Program-made: the position numbers and the translations under genes
Notes under the pieces: model-generated
What the model was told of the DNA's origin: nothing
The model's database searches: none
Seen by the model: the letters and a program-made list of their open reading frames with translations, nothing else
Shown here: one piece after another, positions 52,693 through 60,672 of the stretch
How positions within the stretch are numbered: the first letter of the stretch is position 1
Layout of the letters: each line of letters begins with the position of its first letter
Source of the DNA: JANLQX01 sp031368215
Lineage (GTDB): Bacteria; Actinomycetota; Acidimicrobiia; Acidimicrobiales; JANYDT01
Length of the DNA stretch: 64,000 bases
Direction of reading: 5' to 3'
Assembly: GCA_031368215.1 (NCBI GenBank)
Contig: JANLRD010000135.1
Coordinates: 36,532 to 100,531 of the forward strand

Positions 52693-54092
52693 GTGAGGTG
52701 TTCTCCCTTCATACGCCGGTGCGCGTGCACATCATCGCGGTCGGCGGCGCGGCGATGGGGCCGATCGCGACGATCCTCCATGCATGCGGGCACACGGTGA
52801 GCGGGAGCGACCAGTCCGAGTCCGCAATGCTCGACACGCTTCGGACATCGGGGGTGACCGTCAGTGTCGGCCACCGGGCCGAGTATGTCGCGGGGGTCGA
52901 TGTCGTCATCCACTCCGCGGCCGTCAAGCGCGGAAACGTCGAGCTCGACGCGGCGCTCGAGCAAGGCATTCCCTGTTTCAGCCGGGCCGACGCGATGGAG
53001 GTGATCTGCGCCGGCAAACGGGTGATCGCGGTCAGCGGAGCCCATGGCAAGACGACCACCGCCGCCATGCTCGCAACCCTCATGGTCGATGCCGGCGAGG
53101 ACCCGTCGTTCCTCGTCGGCTCGACGGTCGCCCGCTTCGGCGGCGGCGTGCACTGGACGGACTCCTCGGAATGGTTCGTGCTCGAAGCCGACGAGAGCGA
53201 CGGTTCCTTCCTGCGGGCGAACGCCGAGGCGGTGATCGTCACGAACGCCGATCCAGACCACCTCGACTTCTGGGGGACCGAGGAGGCCCTCATGGAGGCG
53301 TACCGGCGATTCATCGACGGCGCGGCGATCTCCGTCGTCTGCGTCGAGAATCCGAACTCTGCAGAACTCGCCGCCTCACGTTCCGGCAACCGTATGCACA
53401 CCTATGGTTGGCATCCGAACGGAGACTGGAAGATCGCGGATCTTGTTCGCCAACGGCTCGGTTCACGGTTCAGCGTGATCGGGCCGGACGGTTCCGCTAC
53501 CACCGTCGTGATCCACGTGCCGGGCGACCACAATGCGCTCAATGCCACTGCCGCCTTTGTCGTGCTCCGTCGCCTCGGAATCGATGCGTCGGTACTGGCG
53601 CGCTCGATGGCAACGTTCGGCGGAGTCTCCCGTCGGTTCGAGTTCCGGGGCGAGGCCAACGGCGTCACGTTCGTCGATGACTACGCCCACCTCCCAGCGG
53701 AGGTCGCCACCAACGTCGCCAGTGCGGCGCGTGCCAACTGGTCGCGGGTCATCGCCATCTTTCAGCCGCACCGCTATACGCGAGTCCGCGACGTGGGCCG
53801 AGAGTTCGGATCATCGTTCGCCGGCGCTGACGTCGTCGTCATCTGCGGTCTCTATGCCGCCGGGCAGCAGCCGATCGATGGGATTTCGGGGCGCACGGTG
53901 TTCGACGCCGTGTCCGAAGCGCGACCCGGGGGCGAGCAGTACTACTGCGAAACCCGGGCCGAGCTCGCCGATCTCGTACCCCGACTGGTGCGTCATGGCG
54001 ACCTGGTGCTGACGATGAACGCGGGCGACCTCACGACCTTCCCCGACGAGATGCTGGCATCGGCGTGGGCGACAGGGAAACGCGATGCCTGA
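52689..54092 (+). CDS. murC: UDP-MurNAc-L-alanine ligase MurC
   Basis: 467 residues from GTG. N-terminal Rossmann loop HIIAVGGAAMGPIA (variant of GIGGxGM), ATP loop SGAHGKTTTAAML, then EADESDGSF and a C-domain segment DDYAHLPAEV with FQPHRYTRV. Adds the first alanine. The 3' end overlaps murB by 8 bases. Confidence 0.95.
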   Translation: MSEVFSLHTPVRVHIIAVGGAAMGPIATILHACGHTVSGSDQSESAMLDTLRTSGVTVSVGHRAEYVAGVDVVIHSAAVKRGNVELDAALEQGIPCFSRADAMEVICAGKRVIAVSGAHGKTTTAAMLATLMVDAGEDPSFLVGSTVARFGGGVHWTDSSEWFVLEADESDGSFLRANAEAVIVTNADPDHLDFWGTEEALMEAYRRFIDGAAISVVCVENPNSAELAASRSGNRMHTYGWHPNGDWKIADLVRQRLGSRFSVIGPDGSATTVVIHVPGDHNALNATAAFVVLRRLGIDASVLARSMATFGGVSRRFEFRGEANGVTFVDDYAHLPAEVATNVASAARANWSRVIAIFQPHRYTRVRDVGREFGSSFAGADVVVICGLYAAGQQPIDGISGRTVFDAVSEARPGGEQYYCETRAELADLVPRLVRHGDLVLTMNAGDLTTFPDEMLASAWATGKRDA

Positions 54093-55122
54093 GATCGACG
54101 CCGTTGCCCGAGCGGCGGCGATCCTCGGACGGCGAGCCGAGAGGAACGTCGCGCTCGCGGCATTCACGACCTTCCGCATCGGTGGACCAGCGCGGCTTCT
54201 CGTGCACGCCCAGAACAGCGAGGACTTCGCCGTCGTGCACGACGTCGTCCGTTCGACCGGACTCGACGTATTGGTGATCGGACAGGGTTCGAACCTGCTC
54301 ATCGCCGATGCGGGCTGGCCCGGACTTGTCATCGTCGTCGGCGGCGGCGACAGCGACGCGATCACCATCGGCCCGACCGACGACGGTGACCTGCTCGTCC
54401 GCGCCGGCGCCGGCGTGAAGCTCCCAGTGCTGGCGCGACGCTCGGTGGCCGAAGGAGCCACCGGCCTCGAATGGATGGTCGGCGTCCCCGGATCAGTGGG
54501 CGGCGCAGTGCGGATGAACGCGGGCGGCCACGGGTCCGACGTCGCCACGAACATCGTCAGTGCCGACGTCGTCGACCTGGCGGCGGACGTCGGAGTGGTT
54601 CGTCGTTCGCCCGCCTCACTCGGCCTCGCCTACCGGCACAGCGCGCTCTCGCCCACGGAGATTGTCATCAACGCGTCGTTTCGGTGCGGCGTCGGCCCTG
54701 CGGCAGTGGGGGAGGAGACCGTGCGTGAGATCGTCCGATGGCGACGCACGCATCAACCCGGTGGTGCCAACTGCGGTTCGGTGTTCACCAACCCCCCTGG
54801 CGACTCGGCCGGCAGGCTGATCGATTCGGCCGGACTGAAGGGGAGACGAACCGGTGGTGCCAGCGTGTCGGACAAGCACGCCAACTTCATCCAGGCCGAC
54901 CCGGGCGCGTCGGCCGCCGATGTCTGGGCGCTGATCGTCGACGTGCGCGCCCAGGTTTTCGAACGCTTCGGCGTCGTGCTGACCCCCGAAGTTCGCACCG
55001 CCGGCTTCACCGCCGAGCTCCCCCCGCTCGATCGGGTAGCCGCCGCGCCGGAACCACCCCCGATCGCCGACGAACTCGCGCCCGGCGAGCCGCCTCAAAC
55101 TGCAAACGATCCGAACCCGTGA
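54085..55122 (+). CDS. murB: UDP-N-acetylenolpyruvoylglucosamine reductase MurB
   Basis: 345 residues. FAD-binding domain (TTFRIGGPARLL, VIGQGSNLLIAD, GVPGSVGGAVRMNAG) and catalytic Ser in NCGSVFTNP, then DKHANFIQADPG and the final EVRTAGF. The compact C-domain fits the murC-adjacent type II-like MurB of Gram-positives. A 25-residue Pro/Glu tail is added at the end. Confidence 0.94.
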   Translation: MPEIDAVARAAAILGRRAERNVALAAFTTFRIGGPARLLVHAQNSEDFAVVHDVVRSTGLDVLVIGQGSNLLIADAGWPGLVIVVGGGDSDAITIGPTDDGDLLVRAGAGVKLPVLARRSVAEGATGLEWMVGVPGSVGGAVRMNAGGHGSDVATNIVSADVVDLAADVGVVRRSPASLGLAYRHSALSPTEIVINASFRCGVGPAAVGEETVREIVRWRRTHQPGGANCGSVFTNPPGDSAGRLIDSAGLKGRRTGGASVSDKHANFIQADPGASAADVWALIVDVRAQVFERFGVVLTPEVRTAGFTAELPPLDRVAAAPEPPPIADELAPGEPPQTANDPNP

Positions 55123-55155
55123 TGCCCCGTTCCCGCTCTGTCTGGAGTCCGTTCC

Positions 55156-56358
55156 ATGTCTGAACACCCCGACCAACCGCTGCCCGGTTTTGCCGAGCCG
55201 GCCGGCCCGCCGTCAGCGACGGGCACGACCGCCGTTCTCGAACGGAGTACGGCTGACGCGGGTCCGAAGGAGGCTGGGGGGACCCTCGCGCCGGTTGTCG
55301 CCATGCGTGTGCGCGCCGCTCCCGAACCGATCGAGTCGGGCACCGGCCACTCCGTGGCCACGACGTCACCGGCGGTCGCTCCGGAAGGCGCACCACCCGC
55401 GAGCAGCACACCACCTCGTTCGTCGGCGTCCGTAAGACGACCCGGGGCCGTCGGATGCGTCACGGTTCGTGCCCCGCTTCTCGATCCCACGCGGTCGGCA
55501 CCGGCACCGGTTCCGACGCGTCGGCACGATTCGAGCTCCCGGCAGCGTTGGACCGGAGGGAAGCGCTCGCAGCCTCATCCGCGGCTCGTCGATCGCCAAC
55601 GCGCCATCCAACGGGCCGAGCGCGTCACCCGGCTCAGACCGCTGCTGCTCCCCGTGGTGCTCGTCACCGCCTTCGTCGTTGGGACGTTGACGGTGCTGAC
55701 GTCGCCTCTGTTCTCCGTGTCCAGGGTTGTGCTCCGCTTCAGTGGAACCGCGGCCGAACAGCAGGAGATCGCCCGGATCATCACGCCGATGCGCGACCAG
55801 AACATCGTGCGTCTCGACGTCGGAAATCGGGAGTCCCGATTGCGCGCACTGTCCTGGGTCTCGACCGCGACGATTCGGCGTTCGTTCCCGCGTACCGTCG
55901 AGGTGCGGGTCACCGCGCACGACGTGGCCGGCGCCGTGGCGCTCCCCGACGGTCGCGTCGCCATGACTGCGACCGATGGATCGGTCCTGTCCGTTGTCGA
56001 CGCGGATGACCCGTCGGTCGTCGGACTCCCGTCGTTCGATCTCGGGCTGACCGCGATCCCGGCTACCCACGATGCGCTGGCCGATCCCGCGCCCGCAGTG
56101 TTGGCCAGTGCCAAGGCGATCGAACGGCGTCTCCCCGGACGTCTGCAGCGGGTCGTTCTGCGCGACGACGGCGTCGAATGGCTGCTCGAGCCGGCGGCGG
56201 GGCGCGCACCGGTACGCGTGCTGATCGGCCGGCCGAGGGACTCGGACATTCCTGCCGCAGCGCTGGCGTCCGTGTTGAGTCGCTCCGGTCCCACGCCGAC
56301 TGTCATCGATCTGCGAACGCCCGACACTCCGCTTCTCACGTTCTCACCGGCCCCTTGA
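55156..56358 (+). CDS. ftsQ: Divisome protein FtsQ (POTRA)
   Basis: 400 residues. A 160-residue Pro/Ser/Ala/Arg-rich cytoplasmic tail, one transmembrane helix (LLLPVVLVTAFVVGTLTVL, about 172-190) and a POTRA domain (about 190-265; FSVSRVVLRFSG) followed by the beta domain. The usual family tail is shorter. GGAG is 8 bases upstream of the ATG. It lies between murB and ftsZ, the usual actinobacterial place. Confidence 0.88.
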   Translation: MSEHPDQPLPGFAEPAGPPSATGTTAVLERSTADAGPKEAGGTLAPVVAMRVRAAPEPIESGTGHSVATTSPAVAPEGAPPASSTPPRSSASVRRPGAVGCVTVRAPLLDPTRSAPAPVPTRRHDSSSRQRWTGGKRSQPHPRLVDRQRAIQRAERVTRLRPLLLPVVLVTAFVVGTLTVLTSPLFSVSRVVLRFSGTAAEQQEIARIITPMRDQNIVRLDVGNRESRLRALSWVSTATIRRSFPRTVEVRVTAHDVAGAVALPDGRVAMTATDGSVLSVVDADDPSVVGLPSFDLGLTAIPATHDALADPAPAVLASAKAIERRLPGRLQRVVLRDDGVEWLLEPAAGRAPVRVLIGRPRDSDIPAAALASVLSRSGPTPTVIDLRTPDTPLLTFSPAP

Positions 56359-56526
56359 GGCGTGGCGATGTCGACTTCACGGTGTTGGGGTCCCGTGCCC
56401 GGTACACGACCATGCTGGTTCTCGGGGTCGGCTTGCCACGCTCGATCCGCTCCCCGGCACTAACCTGCCCCCAATCATCTTGGGTGGTGCGCATTTCGCG
56501 TGCCTCCCCACTCTTCGGAGGTCCTT

Positions 56527-57642
56527 GTGGTCCCACCACAGAATTACCTGGCTGTCATCAAGGTCGTCGGTTGCGGCGGCGGTGGCGTGAACGCCGTCAA
56601 CCGGATGATCGAGGCTGGGCTCAAGGGGTCCGAATTCATCGCCGTGAACACCGATGCGCAGGCGTTGTTGATGAGCGACGCCGACGTGAAGCTCGACATC
56701 GGCCGTGAACTCACGCGTGGTCTCGGCGCCGGATCCGATCCCGAGATCGGACGTCGGGCGGCGGAGGAGCACATCGAAGAGATCCGAGAAGCGATCAAGG
56801 GTGCCGACATGGTCTTCGTGACCGCGGGCGAGGGCGGCGGCACCGGCACGGGCTCGGCTCCGGTCATCGCCGAGGTGGCGAAGTCCATGGGAGCGCTGAC
56901 CATTGGAGTGGTCACCCGACCGTTCTCCTTCGAAGGACGCCGTCGCTCGGTCCAGGCCGAGAACGGCATTCAGCATTTGAAGGAGAAGGTCGACACACTC
57001 ATCGTCATCCCCAACGACCGCTTGCTCACTGTGGCTTCGGACAAGACGACCATGGTCACTGCCTTCAAGATGGCCGACGAAGTGCTGCTCCAGGGCGTGC
57101 AGGGCATCACCGACCTCATCACCATCCCCGGACTCATCAACACCGACTTCGCCGACGTCCGGGCGATCCTCCAAGACGCCGGAACCTCGCTGATGGGCAT
57201 CGGCTACGGCACCGGAAACGGCCGTGCTGCAACCGCAGCCCGAACAGCGATCTCGTCCCCGCTCCTCGAGTCCTCTGTTGAGGGTGCCCGTGGCATCCTG
57301 TTGAACATCACGGGTGCGCACGACCTCGGCCTCTTCGAGGTCAACGAAGCCGCCGAGATCATCCGCGGCGTCGCCCATCCCGACGCCAACATCATCTTCG
57401 GAACGGTGATCGACGACGCCATGGAAGACGTTGTCCGGGTGACCGTCATCGCCGCCGGCTTCGACCGGTGGGACGACCAGCGCAAGAGCTCATCGCCGGC
57501 CACGAGCGGCGGTTCGGGAGGCTCTGACAAAGGACTGCGCTCCGTCCCGAACCCCGCCGACGACATCTTCTCGTCCCCCGGCGACGAGGGCGGCTACAGC
57601 GGTGACGACGACGAGTTCGACGTCCCTTCGTTCCTGAAGTAG
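56527..57642 (+). CDS. ftsZ: Cell division GTPase FtsZ
   Basis: 371 residues from GTG with GGAGG 5 bases upstream. Forms the Z-ring. T1-T4 loops: GCGGGGVNAVN, NTDAQAL, GGGTGTGSAP (signature), then NFPD-like NTDFADVR with synergy-loop residues. A Ser/Gly-rich linker leads to the conserved C-terminal peptide DEFDVPSFLK, which binds SepF and other partners. A possible -10 TAACCT is at 56461. Confidence 0.97.
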   Translation: MVPPQNYLAVIKVVGCGGGGVNAVNRMIEAGLKGSEFIAVNTDAQALLMSDADVKLDIGRELTRGLGAGSDPEIGRRAAEEHIEEIREAIKGADMVFVTAGEGGGTGTGSAPVIAEVAKSMGALTIGVVTRPFSFEGRRRSVQAENGIQHLKEKVDTLIVIPNDRLLTVASDKTTMVTAFKMADEVLLQGVQGITDLITIPGLINTDFADVRAILQDAGTSLMGIGYGTGNGRAATAARTAISSPLLESSVEGARGILLNITGAHDLGLFEVNEAAEIIRGVAHPDANIIFGTVIDDAMEDVVRVTVIAAGFDRWDDQRKSSSPATSGGSGGSDKGLRSVPNPADDIFSSPGDEGGYSGDDDEFDVPSFLK

Positions 57643-57675
57643 CGGACCTGGCCCGCGAGTCCCGGCGATCTTCCG

Positions 57676-58353
57676 TTGCCGTCGGCGACGCTTGACGTTG
57701 ACGGGTGGACCCTGCGGTTCACCGACCGCGACGATGGCGACTTCTCCCCGGCGAGCGTCGACGTCGCGAAGCGTCGGGCCTCGATCGTTGGATCACGGCC
57801 CGTCCTCTGGCTCCGCCAGGTCCATGGGGCGGCGTTGGTGATCATCCCCGGTCCCGACCAGGTCGATCGGTTCGTCGGTACCGAAGCCGACGCGGCGATC
57901 ACCGCCTCGCCGGGAGTTGCACTCTCTGTCGTCACTGCCGACTGCGCTCCGATCGCGATCGTGGCCGGAAACGTCGGAGCCGTCGTCCACGCCGGTTGGC
58001 AGGGTATTCTGCGCGGGGTGATCGAAGCGACGGTTGACGCCGTCCGCGCACTTGTTGGTGCTTCTGTGCCCCTGCAGGCCGTCCTCGGTCCGTGCATCCA
58101 CCCCCACGCCTACGAGTTCGGAGACGACGCTCTCGACCGTTTGTCAGCCCGCTACGGCGACGACGTACGCGGCCAGACCGCGGATGGGCGGCCTGCGCTC
58201 GACGTACCGCAGGCTGTTGTCGTCGCCCTCGGAGCGATGCACGTACCGGTGTCGCTCGCTTGGTGCGCGGACACCTCCCGGCCGGCCCATTTCTCGCATC
58301 GAACCCGGACCGACCCGGAGCGACAGGCGCTGTTCCTCTGGCGGGACCGATGA
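57676..58353 (+). CDS. pgeF: Laccase-domain protein PgeF/YfiH (peptidoglycan editing)
   Basis: 225 residues, apparently from TTG since no ATG/GTG fits the family N-terminus better. Zn-binding His in RQVHGA, Cys in VTADCAPIAI and His in VVHAGWQGILR. In E. coli the enzyme removes wrongly incorporated residues from UDP-MurNAc precursors; homologues also act as purine-nucleoside enzymes. ATGA overlap with yggS. Confidence 0.9.
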   Translation: MPSATLDVDGWTLRFTDRDDGDFSPASVDVAKRRASIVGSRPVLWLRQVHGAALVIIPGPDQVDRFVGTEADAAITASPGVALSVVTADCAPIAIVAGNVGAVVHAGWQGILRGVIEATVDAVRALVGASVPLQAVLGPCIHPHAYEFGDDALDRLSARYGDDVRGQTADGRPALDVPQAVVVALGAMHVPVSLAWCADTSRPAHFSHRTRTDPERQALFLWRDR

Positions 58354-59051
58354 GCGACCAGACCACCGGCGGGCCCGTCGGTCACGACCTCTCACGCTCG
58401 ATTGCCGAACGACTGGCCGTGGTCGAGGGCCACATCCTCGCCGAAGGTCGCCGACTCGACGAGGTCACCATCGTCGCGGTCACCAAGGGCTTCGGGGCAG
58501 ATACCGTGCGTGCCGCGTTCGCCGCCGGGCTCACCCTGTTCGGCGAGAACTACGCCGACGAACTCGTCGCAAAGGCGACCGTGCTCGCGAACGACCGAGG
58601 TTTCGACGGCCGATGGACGTTCCAAGGGCGACTGCAGTCCAACAAGATCAATCGTCTCGCCCCGTTTGTGTGTCTGTGGCAGACCGTCGGCTCGGTCGAG
58701 CAGTCGGCTGCGCTGGCGAAGCGGGTCCCTGCGGCCGAAGTCCTCCTCCAGGTCAACCTGACCGGACGCGCTGAACAGGGAGGCGTGAGCGCTGATGGGG
58801 TTGGCGCGGTGATCGAAGCAGCCCAGGCGTCGGGTCTCCACGTGCGAGGTCTCATGGGCATCGGCCCCGACACAACCGACCAGCTCACTCGACGGCACGC
58901 CTTCGCAATGCTTCGTCGGGCGACTCTTCTCCACGGGCTGCGCGAAACGTCGATGGGGATGTCGGACGACTACGTCGATGCTCTCGCCGAAGGATCCACG
59001 ATGATCCGTGTCGGCAGCGTTCTCTTCGGTCCACGTCCGTCGATGCCCTAG
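58350..59051 (+). CDS. YggS-family PLP homeostasis protein
   Basis: 233 residues. Fold-type III PLP protein: Lys in VAVTKGFG, then FGENYADEL, QGRLQSNKI, and SMGMSDDYVDAL with GSVLFGPR. It buffers PLP and has no known catalysis. Start overlaps pgeF stop by 4 bases; the longer frame upstream is inside pgeF. Confidence 0.92.
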   Translation: MSDQTTGGPVGHDLSRSIAERLAVVEGHILAEGRRLDEVTIVAVTKGFGADTVRAAFAAGLTLFGENYADELVAKATVLANDRGFDGRWTFQGRLQSNKINRLAPFVCLWQTVGSVEQSAALAKRVPAAEVLLQVNLTGRAEQGGVSADGVGAVIEAAQASGLHVRGLMGIGPDTTDQLTRRHAFAMLRRATLLHGLRETSMGMSDDYVDALAEGSTMIRVGSVLFGPRPSMP

Positions 59052-59216
59052 CGGTGCCGTCTACCGTCCACCGGACATCGATCGCGCGATCGTTCGAACC
59101 GGACGCGAGACGGCCGGCCGACCTTCCGCATGATGCCATTCACCGGAGAACACCGCTGGCCGACGCAGACCACTAACATGTCGACTTCATCGTCGGATAC
59201 TCCGACCGGAGGATGC

Positions 59217-59753
59217 ATGGCAGGGTTCTTCAACAAGGCAATGGATTATCTCGGCCTGAGTGACAACGACGCGTACGGCGACTACGAACCGTACGAGGAC
59301 GTCCCGCAGTCGCCGCCGCGTCGCCAGCCCGAGCGCCACGCGTACGAGTTCGACCAGCCCAACGTGCGAGCCGTTCCTGTTGTGCCGGTGGAGTCCGGTG
59401 TCGGTATGGTCACCCCGCAGGTGCGAGCGGTGCCGTCGTCGGCTGGTAGCGGTTCCGGATCGGTCCGGCCACTGCCCGGCGGCTCTGCGACCAAGGTGCA
59501 CGCCGTCACGCCAAGCTCGTTTGCCGATGCTCAGGAGATCGGTGAGCGCTTCCGTGCTGCGCAGCCGGTCATCGTGAACCTCGGCGAGGTCGACCGCGAG
59601 GTCAAGCGCCGCCTGATCGATTTCGCCGCCGGCCTCACGTTCGGGTTGAACGGATCGATGGACCGGGTCTCCGACGTGGTGTACATGCTCACACCGCGCG
59701 ACGTGCCACCGCCCGTCCTCGGACCCGAGGACCGGGCCCGTTCACTCGGTTGA
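59217..59753 (+). CDS. sepF: Cell division protein SepF
   Basis: 178 residues. Start at MAGFFNKAMDYLGL, preceded by GGAGG; the N-terminus is the membrane-binding amphipathic helix. After a variable Pro/Arg/Ser linker (about 20-90) comes the SepF core (about 95-165): SFADAQEIGERFR, PVIVNL and VKRRLIDFAAGLTFGLNG. It anchors FtsZ to the membrane. TAACAT at about 59173 may be a -10 box. Confidence 0.94.
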   Translation: MAGFFNKAMDYLGLSDNDAYGDYEPYEDVPQSPPRRQPERHAYEFDQPNVRAVPVVPVESGVGMVTPQVRAVPSSAGSGSGSVRPLPGGSATKVHAVTPSSFADAQEIGERFRAAQPVIVNLGEVDREVKRRLIDFAAGLTFGLNGSMDRVSDVVYMLTPRDVPPPVLGPEDRARSLG

Positions 59754-59781
59754 TCCGGGTTCGCTCGGAGCCGGAAACCCG

Positions 59782-60495
59782 ATGACGATCTCCGCCGAAT
59801 CCATTCGCAAGGTCGAGTTCCGCGAAGGCTGGCGGGGTTACAACCAAGTCGACGTCGATGTGTTCCTCGAAGAAGTCGCCGCCGGGGTCGACGAACTGCA
59901 CACGACCCTGGCGGAAGTGAAGGCCCGGGCCGAACGGGCCGAGAGCAGGGTCGCGGCGCCGGGGGTCACTCCCGAGACCGACGAGACGGTCCGTCGCACC
60001 CTGACCCTCGCCCAACGTGCTGCTGACCTGGTGGTTGGGGAATCGAAGGCCGTCGCCGAGCGCATCGTTGCAGACGCGAACGTCCAGGCCGCGCGGCTCC
60101 AGGCGGAGGCTGCCGCAACCGCTGCGGCGGCGAGTGCAGCACTACAGGCCGAAGCGAACGAGGCAATTGCGAAGCGCCAAAGCGAGGCCGACGGCGCACA
60201 TCAGCACCGCCTCGCCATGCTCAGCGCACAACGAGAGACGCTTGATGACGAGTTGGAACGTCGACGGCGCGAACTCGATGATCTCCGCTCACTCACGGCG
60301 GCAACTCGCGATCGGCTCCGAGCGGCCCTGACCGATCACCTGGCTCGACTCGACCAACTCGACGACCGCGGCGACGAAACCGTGGTCGTCGCCCGACGGG
60401 AGAGTGCGGCGCCGGCCATCGTCTTGTCCGACACTCCCACGTCCGCCTCAGGCAGTGTCCACGCCGAGCAGATGGCGACAGCGCTCGTCGAGTGA
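59782..60495 (+). CDS. divIVA: DivIVA-domain protein
   Basis: 237 residues. N-terminal DivIVA membrane-binding domain (VEFREGWRGYNQVDVDVFLEEVA), then two long coiled coils (about 35-55 and 70-205). It is only 28 bases from sepF. Marks curved membrane at poles and septa; actinobacterial homologues (Wag31) direct wall growth. The length and lack of a long insert resemble the SepIVA/DivIVA family members. Confidence 0.9.
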   Translation: MTISAESIRKVEFREGWRGYNQVDVDVFLEEVAAGVDELHTTLAEVKARAERAESRVAAPGVTPETDETVRRTLTLAQRAADLVVGESKAVAERIVADANVQAARLQAEAAATAAAASAALQAEANEAIAKRQSEADGAHQHRLAMLSAQRETLDDELERRRRELDDLRSLTAATRDRLRAALTDHLARLDQLDDRGDETVVVARRESAAPAIVLSDTPTSASGSVHAEQMATALVE

Positions 60496-60546
60496 GGGTC
60501 GCGGTGACGCTTGCCTGTGGCGGGCCGCGAACTGCGAACAAATGGT

Positions 60547-60561
60547 GACATGCGTCATGTC
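60547..60561. promoter_or_regulatory. Inverted repeat before the DksA-like gene
   Basis: GACATG CGT CATGTC is a perfect 6-3-6 inverted repeat, 112 bases before the GTG. A second small one, TTCCC GCG GGGAA, is at 60572-60584. They lie upstream of the TAGTCT box and may be operator sites. Confidence 0.4.
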
Positions 60562-60612
60562 GAAGGAGGGTGTTCCCGCGGGGAATGGCGCGAATTGGCG
60601 TGCTTGAGGCAG

Positions 60613-60618
60613 TAGTCT
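60613..60618 (+). promoter_or_regulatory. Putative -10 box (TAGTCT) of the DksA-like gene
   Basis: TAGTCT in the 177-base gap after divIVA would give a 5' leader of about 45-50 bases with GGGAG as ribosome site, unlike the leaderless genes elsewhere. No good -35 box is seen. Confidence 0.35.
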
Positions 60619-60672
60619 GCCCGCCTTCCCGGGGATCTCGCGGTCCCTCCGGCACCGTAACGGGAGTACATC

